NCBI GenBank assembly: GCA_051294375.1
Contig: CM119266.1
Span: 6,465,431 to 6,529,430, forward strand
Origin: Paraspadella gotoi
Lineage: Eukaryota > Chaetognatha
DNA: 64,000 nucleotides
Direction of reading: 5' to 3'
Below, one piece after another: positions 11,401 to 23,000 of the stretch. A program made the translations under genes and the position numbers. The notes beneath the pieces were generated by a model. That model saw only the letters and a list, made by a program, of their open reading frames with translations. It had not been told where the DNA came from and made no database searches. Positions within the stretch are counted from its first letter, which is position 1. Every line of letters starts with the position of its first letter.

Positions 11401-12201
11401 AAAAAAGACGTAAGGTAAAAAAAACTTTTTATTACAAATTTTATTTCGAAACCTACTCTAATCTCTAACTACCCCAAATCCCTAGCCACTCCAAATCTTT
11501 AACCACCCCTAATCGCTAACAAGTAACCACCCTTAACTCATTTGCTAACCGTTTAAAAATTATAACATCAAAATATTGTTTTTCCTTTCATTTCGTTGCA
11601 TTATTTGTTTGAGGTGTAAAATGAATTGTTTACATACGAGTTTTATTAAGAAACAAAGTTCGGACATGTTTCGGCATCAATCAGCGCAAAAACGTATTGA
11701 TTTGTGAAATATTTTCATAGACTTTGAAGTTTGAAGAGAGAGAGTCTGTAAAATTATTTGTTTCACAAATCAATTCATTTTTGCGCTGATGAAGGCTTAC
11801 ATTGAAGCCGAAACATGTCCGAAATTTATGTTTCATTTTCTACCTCAAACATAAAAACTGAGACTCAAAATTAAATGGATTAACAAAGCACCGACAGTTG
11901 GTAGCTAAGGTTGGTTGCGGACGTCGAATAGTAAACTTACCCATCAACTGTTTATAAACATCGTCTTACCATGGCTCCGACTTTCAACATGCCATCCAAA
12001 GTTTTAATGTAAGCCGGACCGTCCCACCGAATTGTGGTGTCCGACGCCATTCCCTGCTGCATCTGAGCACCGTAGTATCCTGCAGTAACACCTGCAGCTG
12101 CACCTGTCGAAACAACGAAATCAGACTCCATCTTTTTTTCCGTAAGTTCGACGAATTGTGTTTGTACCTGCTGCTGCAGAATTCGGAGGATATTGCTGCA
12201 T
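8500..12201 (-). CDS. MARVEL-domain four-transmembrane protein (CMTM/MAL-like)
   Basis: Five minus-strand exons: 12168-12201, 11970-12103, 10305-10466, 9955-10065 and 8500-8658. All junctions are GT-AG and phases match, giving 199 residues. The N-terminus is a Gly/Ala/Gln-rich cytosolic segment. A membrane region follows, with hydrophobic helices opening AACLIGAIC, TTGITCTAILL, EAVYCAGLAVLFVIG and VFAIPAIGCYGF. The short C-terminal tail is Tyr/Gln/Gly-rich. The helix pattern and the lead-in YIKTLDGML are typical of MARVEL proteins of the CMTM/MAL/plasmolipin group, which act in vesicle trafficking and membrane apposition. Which subfamily it belongs to is unclear; a synaptogyrin-like origin is less likely. 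Introns 1, 2 and 4 are ordinary or transposon-loaded: a MITE fills much of intron 2-3 and another lies in intron 4. Confidence 0.8.
8794..9724. mobile_element. Mariner/Tc1-type non-autonomous element (MITE), 931 bp
   Basis: The ends are perfect or near-perfect inverted repeats beginning CACTGCGGCGC, then an A run and GAAGA. Both are flanked by TA (8792-8793 and 9725-9726), the target duplication of Tc1/mariner elements. The interior is AT-rich with no transposase-like frame, so it is non-autonomous. It lies in the last intron of the MARVEL gene. Confidence 0.85.
10644..11276. mobile_element. MITE with long, diverged terminal inverted repeats, 633 bp
   Basis: The left end starting CAGAAGGCTTCATATTATAA is repeated inverted at the right end, which finishes at 11276. 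Both are flanked by TA. Homology between the two arms continues inward for roughly 150 bp with substitutions (shared ACTATCGAGGC block near 10770 and 11155), making a foldback structure. No coding capacity. It sits in the intron between MARVEL exons 11970-12103 and 10305-10466. Confidence 0.8.
11655..11835. ncRNA. Inverted pair of hammerhead-ribozyme-like motifs
   Basis: On the plus strand at 11786-11819 the order is CTGATGA, a GGCTT/AAGCC stem with short loop, GAAA, then a tiny stem III ending in GTC. This is the hammerhead core with the minimal stem III typical of motifs in Penelope-like elements. About 95 bases upstream (11661-11692) the reverse complement carries a second copy with a shortened stem II (CTGATTGATGCCGAAAC). 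The two copies share further flanking bases, so the whole segment is a palindrome about 180 bp long. Core residues of the plus-strand copy look intact. Cleavage activity is inference. Confidence 0.6.
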
Positions 12202-14023
12202 AGTGATTGCCGGATTAAAAGTGTTTTTTTTTTAGTAATCACACTAAAGAGTTCAACAGGTACTGCGCTCCAGTCAGCACCTGTTTCTTTAGTAAAGTTC
12301 CTCTCTATTTATTTTTTTTGGTAATTAATTCCTTTAAAACGACGTTGTTGTACTAGACTACTGAAAATAGTTCGCATAATTAAATCACGAAATTGGTTTC
12401 AACAACGAAATTAAGGAAGTAAATTGAGCTTTTCAGCAATAACGAAATGAACTACAGTATGTCCCAATGGTACTGTCAGTTAACTTTTACATATCGTGCG
12501 GAACTATGTTTTTGAATTTCATTTCTGAGATAACTATATCAAAGATAAAGTCTTACCATTTATTATACTATATTTCGAATTCAATTTTTTAAAATTTTTC
12601 TGTGCAAAACATTAAATTTAAATTAGTCCTAATTTCTCACTTTAATTTTCAGATAATTTTTTTTATTTTAAAAGAAATTTTATTATTTAAATTTTAATTT
12701 GTATAAAATAAATGCATTAATAAAAAGAAAAATATTTAAAAAAAATCAAAAATTGATAAAAATATGCTTATTAATTTGATACTTAAATTTTATTATTTGA
12801 AGTTGTGAACGATTGAATCATTAAGCCAGAACCAAATGGTTGCTATTTATTCAATAAATTATTATTAAGTTAATTAAAAAAGTAAGATGAACAAGTAGAT
12901 TATTTTAAAAATAATGATTACTGCATTATAAAAGCTCTGGAGCTAAAAATTTTAGGTAGTTTCTTACTGTCCTCTAAAAAAAAGATTTAAAACATTAATC
13001 AATATTATAAAAAATATTTGATAAATACTAAAAAATATATAATTTAAAATAAAAAAAAACACGGGAAAAATTGTTTTACCAAATGTAATAACTACAGGAA
13101 TTTGCTTTGTTCAATTTTAAAAATTTAGGTATCCTATGGTCCACACTTATACGCATATTCATTATAATGAATTAAAATTTTTCGATCTGGTATAGGAGCA
13201 GTAAGCTTTTCTTAACAGAGAGTACCATTAGGACACACTGTATTAGGTGAGCGAGAATCTAATAAACGAATCGTGAAGGTAAATGATAAAAGTTCGATTA
13301 GACAACCAGTAGCCAAGTCAAGTGTATAAAACATATAAAACATTGCACGGAAAAAGTACAGCAAAACTTCCGCGTCGAGGTGTTTTATCAACGATGGCTT
13401 TAAATTATTGAACGTTAACCGAAATAAATAGGGGGTTTTTCCGCACAGTTTAGCAGTAAAACATCGGTTTACATGGTGAACCGCCCAGTGGCGCGGTGTA
13501 GCCGCCGTGGATCGGGGTCGTGGTCGTGTATGCATGTGCATTCTCACATCGTCGCGGTGGATGTCGTCGTCGTCAGTCAAGGGCGAAGAGAGGAAGCAGA
13601 ACTGAGCTCGTCTCTCTCTCTCTCTCTCTCTTTCACTTTAATCTCCCTCTCCTTCGATTGAAGGGATCTCTCCTCCCTCCTCCTCCTCCTCCTCCTCCTC
13701 CTCCCGAGCGAGCCGCCAACCCAACGACGAAGACCAGGACGAGTTCATGTAAACAGTCTGCCTGACGTCACCGACTGACTCCACCGGCTGGACGGACAGA
13801 CGGATCAACGAAAGATGCGCGCAACATGTATTCCAGTTTACATTCTCGTTTCAAACTGAAACTCTCATTCCAGCGTCCCGTTGAAACGAACGATCGTCGA
13901 TATATTCCATTTCAAGCGACTGTGATATAAACTAACGATTTTTACTCATAACCTGTTGACCTACGAAGAATCGATCTGAGAAAAAACTATAAAAATTGAA
14001 AAAAACTATTTAATTAGCGAAAA
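12202..14023. promoter_or_regulatory. Shared head-to-head upstream region of the MARVEL and STX16 genes
   Basis: The MARVEL gene is transcribed leftward from about 12201 and STX16 rightward from about 14024, so this 1.8-kb stretch must hold both promoters. The left two thirds are AT-rich with nothing recognisable. From about 13470 the sequence becomes GC-rich with CpGs, a TC run (13611-13630) and a TCC run (about 13675-13705). That pattern suits a promoter and 5' UTR for STX16. No TATA box is placed well enough to call. Confidence 0.45.
13611..13705. repeat. TC and TCC simple repeats in STX16 upstream region
   Basis: A TC dinucleotide run near 13611-13630 and a TCC trinucleotide run near 13675-13705, separated by a pyrimidine-rich stretch. 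They lie 320-410 bases upstream of the STX16 start codon. Confidence 0.9.
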
Positions 14024-17000
14024 ATGGCTACAAGAAGCTTGACGGACGTTTTCGTGCTCATGAGGAACAACGCTTTGCAGAATCGGTACATATTTTCGGA
14101 GCAGGTGAGAATCCTTCCGATTCGTTAGAGCCCGCATGTAATCTGATTAATCATTTTCGACGTGCATGGTGAAATATAGATTGGCAGCACATATTTTTCT
14201 TTTTCTTATATAGCGCATGATACAACTTTATCTTGAAATATTAGCATTATAGTTATAGGTAATTTAGCTATGCTTAATTGCTAATACGATCTGTACCTCT
14301 AATAAATGAGCGCGAATAGTACAGAGTAGACGAAATTTCATCATAATGAATGTTTTCAAAAAAAAAAGGCAAATATTTATTTTTCCATTTATTAATAAAT
14401 TGAAATAGTTTTCTAATAACCGAATAAGTTATTATTAGTTCAAAATATAGTTCTTTTTTGCGCGACGCCACAATAAACCCAGTTGAAAAAAATCCGTTTT
14501 CTCCTCCGCTTTAATGCTGCCGCTTTCGCTTTGTCCCGTTATGGGTAGGGACCCCCGTACATAGTCTCAATGTCCCCGCAGGTGGCCGACGACCGAATGG
14601 CTCTCGTTTCCGCATCCCCCAGCAACCCCTCCGTTGACGACGTCGAATTTGGCTGCACTTCCACCAGGAATTCGAGGCTTCCGCCAGAATGGTGAAAAAT
14701 GTGTTGTGCTTCCTTGCCCCTGTGTCCCTACTCATTAGCCATTGACCCTGTTGTCGATATCATTTTAGCCAACTATCTTAATAGTTACATAAATTACTAA
14801 TTTATTAATTCAAAACATTTTCCATTGTCTTAAGGGTGGATGGAGTGGAGGAAGTGCAGTACGAGATCTCAAGAATACAGCAGCGGCGTAAGTCTAAGCC
14901 TCTTTCTCTTTAAAACTCATAATTGTCGAAGGTTAATTAATAATTATACAACCACCTCATATCCCCCACCAAAGTTCAACAGCTCTCGGCTTCTTACGAC
15001 CGACACCTGAACCGTCCCACCCTCGACGACGACGACGACGAAGATCGACGCATCAAAGACGCGACGCAACAACTCGCGCAAATGTTTCAAAACTGTCAGA
15101 GACTCGTGCAGCAGATCAGCGCCAAATCTGCCAAGGGAACTGACCAAGAAAAAATTCTCACGAAAAACATTTTGTCTTCGCTGGCCTCGCAACTGCAAGA
15201 ACAGACGGTGTTGTTCAGGAAGAAACAGGTTAGTAGTAAAGATAGGCGTGGATGCTATTTCATTATTTGCCAAAGATAGCTTGATATAAGTCTAACGAAA
15301 CTAGATGAGGTGGTTGCGTTCTGAGCTAGCCAATATTCGGAGTTATTGGGAACTGAAAGGTAAATAAAACAGAAATATTTTTAAAATATTCATAAATATA
15401 GAAAACAGAATTATTTAAAAATGAAGAAAACAGAATTCTTTTTAAAATATTCAAAAATGCAAAATACAAATTTGATTTAAATGTTGAACTTCAAAAACTA
15501 TTTTTGTATATCAGTTATTAATCGTAATAAAAGGATAAAAGCATAAGGATATCTCCTTAAAAAGATAAAATTAACATAACTGTTTGATAATCATCGAAGC
15601 AATGACAATGGCGGGAACTCTTCTTGAATCGGTGCGCGGCAGAGTGGGCAAGCTTGTCCCTTGTAGCGACGCAAACAAACGTAATGATATCGATGACGAC
15701 ATCGCGGGAGCGAAGTAACTCTCTTCCCGAGCAACGCTTCTAGACAAAAGCAACAGCGATCCTCGTTTTCAGAGCATTCGTTTTCTTCTTTACTACTTTC
15801 TTCCTTCATCAGAGCAGCAAATCGTTTCTCCAAATCCGAGTAGCGGCTTTCCAGCGTAGCGCAGCGGTTTTCCAGCGAGGCGCATTTTCGACAATCCTGG
15901 TTTTCCGTTTCCTGCATCGAACGTTGACCTCGATCGTGAAAGCAGGCGTCGCCCTCGACATTCTCCGCGCGATATTCCCCCCTCAGATACACCACCTCCG
16001 AATCGCCCTCAAGTCTGAGGGAAAACCGCCGCTTAGCATCGGACATCAACACTTCTTTAAGGCCCGCTGACAAGAGAGATCGGCGAATGGGCGGATCCCA
16101 ATCGTGAATCGTCGCTCGCAAAGTTTCCAAGAAAGATCTGTTCCCATTTTTTGCCAAATATTCGACGACGGACAGATAGGCAATCTCTTTGCTTTGAAGT
16201 TCAGTTTCTGTCGCTGATTGGCTAGTTTCTTCGCGAGCGGTCAGCGTTGAGGTTTCGGCGCTATCATTTGCCTGGTTTCCGGTGCTCTGGTTGTCTCTCG
16301 AGCTATCCGCAAAAAGTTTAAATCGTAGCGGAATCTTTCGTAAGTTTCTCTTCTTTTTCTTTTTCTTCGATGATTTTATCCGATTGGTTTCCTCCTCGTC
16401 CTTCTTTTCCAGTTTGGTGAGAAATTCCTCCTCGAGATGAATCAAATCGTGAGGTAATTTCGGCTCCGGCCGGATTTCCGCCAGGTTTTCAGACTGGATT
16501 TCTGCCGACAAGACTCTGTTATCGATTTGCATAGACGTTGGATCGTCGCTTTCGTTCATATTTTGATCCATTTTTTTAATTTGACTTTTGCTTTTTTGTT
16601 TCGATTCTGGGTTTTGATTTTCCTTTGCTTCGGAAATCAAGTCGACTGTTTTACGCTTCTGTTTTTTGTCAATGTTTCTCTTTGCCTTTGGTTCAAGTTT
16701 CTCCTTTGAATATTGCGCTTTGACGTTTCCCTCAAAGTCCATAACTTTGACGGCGTAGATTTTCGATGGACAATCGGGAGTCATGCAGTCGGCGCCCAAG
16801 AAGTTCTTCGTCGTCTTCCTGCCTTTGAATTCGTTCCAGCAACTTCCGTGGAAAATAACCCTGCACTTGTCCTGACAAAAAGCCTCAAAGTAATTCTTGT
16901 CCTTTGTTGAAAGGACGCGTTGATTTTGAGAACAGAATTCGAATTTGCAAGAAACTGTTTTTGGCGTCGACAAAAGTGCGTCATCGACGCTCGACTCTTT

Positions 17001-20000
17001 GGTGGAATTCGTCGAAAACGGTTGCGTCTTGGATTCGGCGTCCAAAGTCGAAGTGGTCGCGCTCTGAAGCTCTTCCACGATTTCAGGGTTTTCAACTGTC
17101 GACTTCTTTCTCTCTTCTTTTTTGCACCATATGCAAAGGTCGTGGTCGGCCGGGCAAGGACTTGAACATTGATCACAAATATCGGGCCAATAATAAATCT
17201 TTTCATCCTTAAGCAGTGACCTGAGCCTTCTTTTTGCAAACTTTTCCCTGACGTCAACAAACTCGTCTTTTTTCCCCTTCGAGCTTCTTACGACGACGAA
17301 GCCCAGATTCAAGAGGTAGTCTAAAGAATGCTCTTTTTGTTCTTCAAAGGCGATTTGCAAACATGTCTTTTCCGACCTGAGGGCCAAGGGATCCGCGCCT
17401 CTCGAAATCATATACTCTAGAAATTCCAATCTTTCGAGTGAAAATTCGGTGCTAAATAAAATGGGGAAAATTACATTACTTTCTTAGTTAAATGATGCAA
17501 AATTTTGGGGGTAGTATATGTAAATATGAGAATACAGGGTTGGGACTATATATACATACAAAATTTTAAAAAATCATTAATATAAAACTTTATTATTTGA
17601 ATATTTATTCAGATTTTAAAAAGTTTGAGCAAACAATGTCGGATCTGCCCGATAATTAAGCGGTTATCAGCTAATCAGATGATAAATGACGATAATTTCA
17701 ATTTGTAATCCTAAATGATCATAACAGATCGTACCATACCAAAATAGTAATACAAATAATTTTTCAACTCGCATCATTTTTCAACTTGCACCATTTTTTT
17801 CACTTTAATTCAAAAAATTATGAGGAAGAATAAATAATAAAAATTCAAATCAATTTGACTTTGGTTTTTTTCATGAAAACTCTTTTCCATTCGCACGATT
17901 TCATCGAAACTTTAGATCCAGCTTCATCACACACTTTCCTACCCACACACAAAATTTCATCTCAATTTATCCATCCAATTATGATTAATTAAATCTTTTT
18001 CCTAATTTGAACCCAAAATTATTTTAAGTAAATGTGATTTATGTTTTTTCCATTTAAACTTATTTCCACTTGCACGATTCCATCGAAACTTTATATCAAG
18101 CTTAATCACACACTTCTCTATCCACACACAAAATTTCATTTCAATCCATAAATCACGAGTAATTGGAGTTTTTTTGCTATGAGGGAGACAGACGGACGAA
18201 CATCATTTTTTTGCTTAATTTATCACAATTTTATGTTCTGATATGATTTAAGTGATTGCCCGACAAGATTGAGGGGGGGAACGACCGACCGACAAAATGA
18301 ATTATAGAGTCGAGCAGATCTCTTTTAGCTTTTAAACGATTCTTTTTCATTGTATATGAAAGTAAAAACGTTTGACACTCAATTAATTATTGTATCTCAA
18401 ATCGTTAAGTTTTGTCTAGATATATGGCCCCACCCCTGTATGTTGGATAAGGGTTGACATAATAAAAATGTCATTTAACTCTTACCTTGGGACGCGTCGT
18501 AGCTCGTCAGACAAGACGACCGCCATAAACGGAGTCAACCCGTTCTCATTCCGGCGTTCGATGTCGAATCCTCGATATAAAAGATAACGCAAGCACTGCC
18601 TAAAATGTTTTTGGGCCATCGAATGCATCAGATCGAACCGTTGGTCATTGGGGTCCAGATTGAATCCTTCATTCTCGAATGTTTTCACGTATCTATAATC
18701 GTCGAATTGTTGAATTCCTCCAAAAAAAGTAAAAGCGTCTTCAGTTACGAGTTTAACGTTAAGTTCCTTCAAAAATCTGACCATCTCCGGCTCCCGGTAA
18801 AAACCGAAGTTTTCCAACGCGTAAACTTTGATGTCGGCCATCGCAGATTCGTCCAACTCTTTCTGTATAACGGGATACAACTGGCGCAAAAGTTTTTCGT
18901 CCCTCGTTCTTTCAACGACGATTCTCAAAAAGTTAAAACTTGAGCTCGTGTTCGTCGACCTCATTTCCCAAAAGTGTCTCAACTCGAGAGGATTACAGTT
19001 GTGCTTCGCCCTCGAGTCGTGCAGCAGTTGCGAAATGAGCGCCGCCTTCTTTTTGGTCCATTTGACTTTAATTGGCTTTTCTTCTGGGATGCCAAGAGAT
19101 GCTCTATAATGTGGTGGGTGGCCCGGGAAGGGTAATCGGGTATATTTTAATAAAAAAAAATTAGATACAACAAAATTAACAAATTTCGCAATAAGACCTA
19201 TTTGCCATTATAGCTTCAGCCTACCTATTGGCATCCAATATTAGAATCGTCTCGACCCCTAAATATACACGAATGTCGTCTGAAAGGTAAGTTTTATTAA
19301 TGATTTGAAACAAATCTTTGCTTAGAATATATATTAGATATTAAAAGATTATTATTTACTACACTAGTACGTTACTCTATTATTACGTAGCATATATTTT
19401 CTAAATAAACTTTCAATAACAAAGATTGTTGAAAAAATTATATTGTAAAAAAATTAGATTCTTCCGCATCAGTTAAATGAAGACTACTAAAAATTTTATA
19501 ACATTTAATTAAAAAATTGCAAGAAAGTTAGTTACAGGGTTCTGACTTTCAAACGAATCGTGATTCGTTAAGGATTCTCTTTTACATTTTATTTAGTTTT
19601 ACAATGTAAAATACTATTGGAAGCAAAGATCAGCACACAAGTTTTTTAAATTGCAGTTCTCACGAGGGTCATAAAATTGTCACCTTGTACGACGCGAAAT
19701 CCAGAGTTAAAGCGAAGGTGGCCGAAGATGCCTCTCAAGAGGCACGTCTCGTCTAATGGGCAAATGCAACATTTTCCACCGACAAACTTTTCGACGTATT
19801 TCTTGTTGAAATAATCCAGTTTGTTGATTCCCTTCAGAAAATCTCTTTTTAACAAGAAGGTATCGGAATTCTCGATATCAGGATCGAGGAACGCCTTTCT
19901 GATTTTGGTGAAAGTCACGGGTTTTCTGCCCACGAAGAGTTTGGAGTCGGGATACAACTTGGCGCGGTATTCGAGGACGTCGATCACCGTCCACGCCTTC

Positions 20001-23000
20001 AAATTTCCGCCAAAGGGTTGAAGCATTTTTTTGACTTCGTCCGAGACGTTGGCGTAGCCAAGGTTCACTCCATCCGTGAAAGTCAAGTCACCGTCAAGTT
20101 TGGCGTTTCCAATTTCTCCCTCCGTCGTTTCTTTATTGTTAATGCGAATAATAAGGACGGTGAAGGCGGAGCCATCGTGTTCACCGCCCAGCAGATCTAA
20201 GACGAGATTTTTGGTCAGCGCCTTCCTCACGTCCAAAGTGTACGCGATTTCCTCATCGTCTAAGTTTGGGCAGACTGTGGGTTGATGTCTAGATGGGAAG
20301 GAAAACAAGTCAGGGAATATTTGAATCTCATTTTGCTTTAAGAAGAGAGGAAAGGAAAAGCAAAAAGGTGATTGCATAGGTCAGAGTGGATGGTACTTTA
20401 CGGCTCCTTAACAAATTGAAAATTTTTTCGCCACCTTTACGGTTTACCATTTTCTTTCTGAAAAATGTAGGCAAAACTATTCGCTACATGGTCTGTGCTA
20501 CTTGTACATAATTTAAATTTGAAGTTCTATTAAATCAGGCCAAATTTTTAAAATTATTTTAAGTTTTGGAGAATTAAATTTTAATACCCGCTCATATTAC
20601 AATTTGGACTATGTAATATATATGACATATATGTAAACCAGTTTTAACCTACAAATAACTGATATTTATAACAATACTATTGATAAGAATAAGTATTATT
20701 ATAATAACCTTGTAGAAATGAAGGATGACTTACTGGATGTATTTAAAACCTACGGTTGCCGGCAAATCCCGAAGCTGATTCGCGGTGGTCGGAAGGCTTT
20801 CTGACATTGATATTTCAACGGACAACATCGGTTTTGGCGGTAAAGAAGGATCTAATATCTCTTGACGAATTTGGGTTGACATAGTTGACGATGAAAAAAG
20901 TCGAATATACTTTTTTTTTCGATTCCAGTTTTTACATTAATTTAACAATATCAGAGTTACAAATAGTGTATGCTGCATTATTGCAGGTCCCCAAACAAAG
21001 GAGGTCGTCGAGCTTCGAATAGAAGCTTTTTGATCATCGGAAATCGGCGACTTTTTTCATGAGGAGGAAGAGAATGGGGGGGGGTTTAATTCAGACCCCC
21101 CCATGCGCTGAGTCCCTCTACATCTTTGTAAAACTTCCTGAATAATGAATAGTTTTTTGTGATTCCAATTAGGGTGTAGCGATTGATATAATATTTATTT
21201 GCTGCCGAAGATTCGCCAAAAAAAATTCAGAAACTTTTGTACAATGTTACATATTTTAATGTTAAAGCCGCGAAAAATGATGAAAAGTATTTTGTCATAT
21301 AATAGTCAGTTTCTACTTCAAAAAGTCACATTTTTAACGCAGATCTTATCTGAATTTTTAAATAATTTTTTTATATTTTTTGTTTAACTTTTTATAAAGC
21401 ATTTTAATCTTTAACAAAAATTTAATAAAAAGTTTAAAGGATATTACTACTAATATTATATCATATTTTTTGTTAGGTTTCCCTCAGAATAAGAATACAA
21501 TTTTTTTATATTTGATAATTATATCATCACTAATATAATAATCCTTGTAACATATCCCAAATAAAATTTTTGTTGTCGAGAACTCCATTTCACTACACCC
21601 TATTGGATACCTATTTGTGAGCCAAATCGGGGAAGGTTGTTAGAGGAGGATTGTTGAGATTGTCTCCATCAAGGTCATATCAACTTTCCAGCCGATTGCT
21701 AGCCTTGAAAAACTAGTTGGCTATTTGGTATTTGAAAACATTAGTAAATCTAATCAAGGTGTCGAAATAAATAATATATATAATTATATATTATATATCT
21801 GATGAAAGAAAAGAAGCTTTACGCCAAGAATTATCTCAATTAATGATTGGCAGGAGACAAGTTTTCGGTTAACTAAAAGTAAAACACCAAGATTCCAAGA
21901 AAGCTTTAAATTTTGATTCTCAGGGTTTGGAGAAGCTTTTGTTATTTAAAAAGATTTTTTCACAACTCTATAAATAATAAATCTGCTTTATTGAATTCCT
22001 GATGATACAATTTTTTTTCAATACTACACCTTATATGATTATCCTGTGATAATTTTTTATTATTCTTAGTCGGAATATACGAGCCGCAACGCCAAACGCG
22101 AAGCCCACTCAAGTCAACTCTTCGACATTGCGGAAATTCTCGAACCCAACGGAGATTCGCTCTACGAGAACGAAGTCACTTTCAATCATGTGAGTAGAAA
22201 CAGCGACGCCTTTTCGCGACTGGATCGGATTGAAAATTATTTATTTTTGGTTAGCTCATTCATTCTTCAATTTTCTTATGTTGCTAACTGTCGCACCATG
22301 AACTAATTTTTCGGGTTAATCTGTAATTCTGGATGGAATTATGATTCTTATCGAAACCCCCCCCCCACAATCTCGCGGTGTCTCGCCTTTTGGAGAGACA
22401 AAAGGCTAATGTGGGGGGGGGGTTTCGAATAGAGAATTTTATTTTTGCCGACCGTGGTTACGGTTACCGGTTAGGGCGGGTTTAGGGTTATGGGTGGTTT
22501 GGGTTAAGGGTAATTTTTTTAAATCAATTTTTTAAAAATAAGTACTTTTAAATGGTTTTTCAAGACGTTAAGGGTAATTTTTTTAAATCAATTTTTTAAA
22601 AATAAGTACTTTTAAAAAAATTACCTTAACGTCTTGAAAACCATTTAAATTAATTTTTTAAAAATAAGTACTTTTAAATGGTTTTTCAAGACGTTAAGGG
22701 TAATTTTTTAAATCAATTTTTTAAAAATAAGTACTTTAAATGGTTTTTCAAGACGTTAAGGTAATTTTTTAAATCAATTTTTTAAAAAAAGTACTTTTAA
22801 ATGGTTTTTCAGACGTTAAGGTAATTTTAATCAATTTTTTAAAAATAGTCTTTTAAAAATTACTTAACGTCTTGAAACTTAATTAATTTTTTAAATAGTC
22901 TTTTAAATGGTTTTTCAAGACGTTAAGGTAATTTTTTAATCAATTTTTTAAAAAAATAAGTACTTTTAAATGGTTTTTCAAGACGCCAAAACTCCGGTTG

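Noticed and set aside
11400-11560. Repeated CTAAC/CCCC-rich phrases considered as telomeric sequence
   Set aside because: Irregular spacing and no consistent unit; treated as ordinary low-complexity intron.
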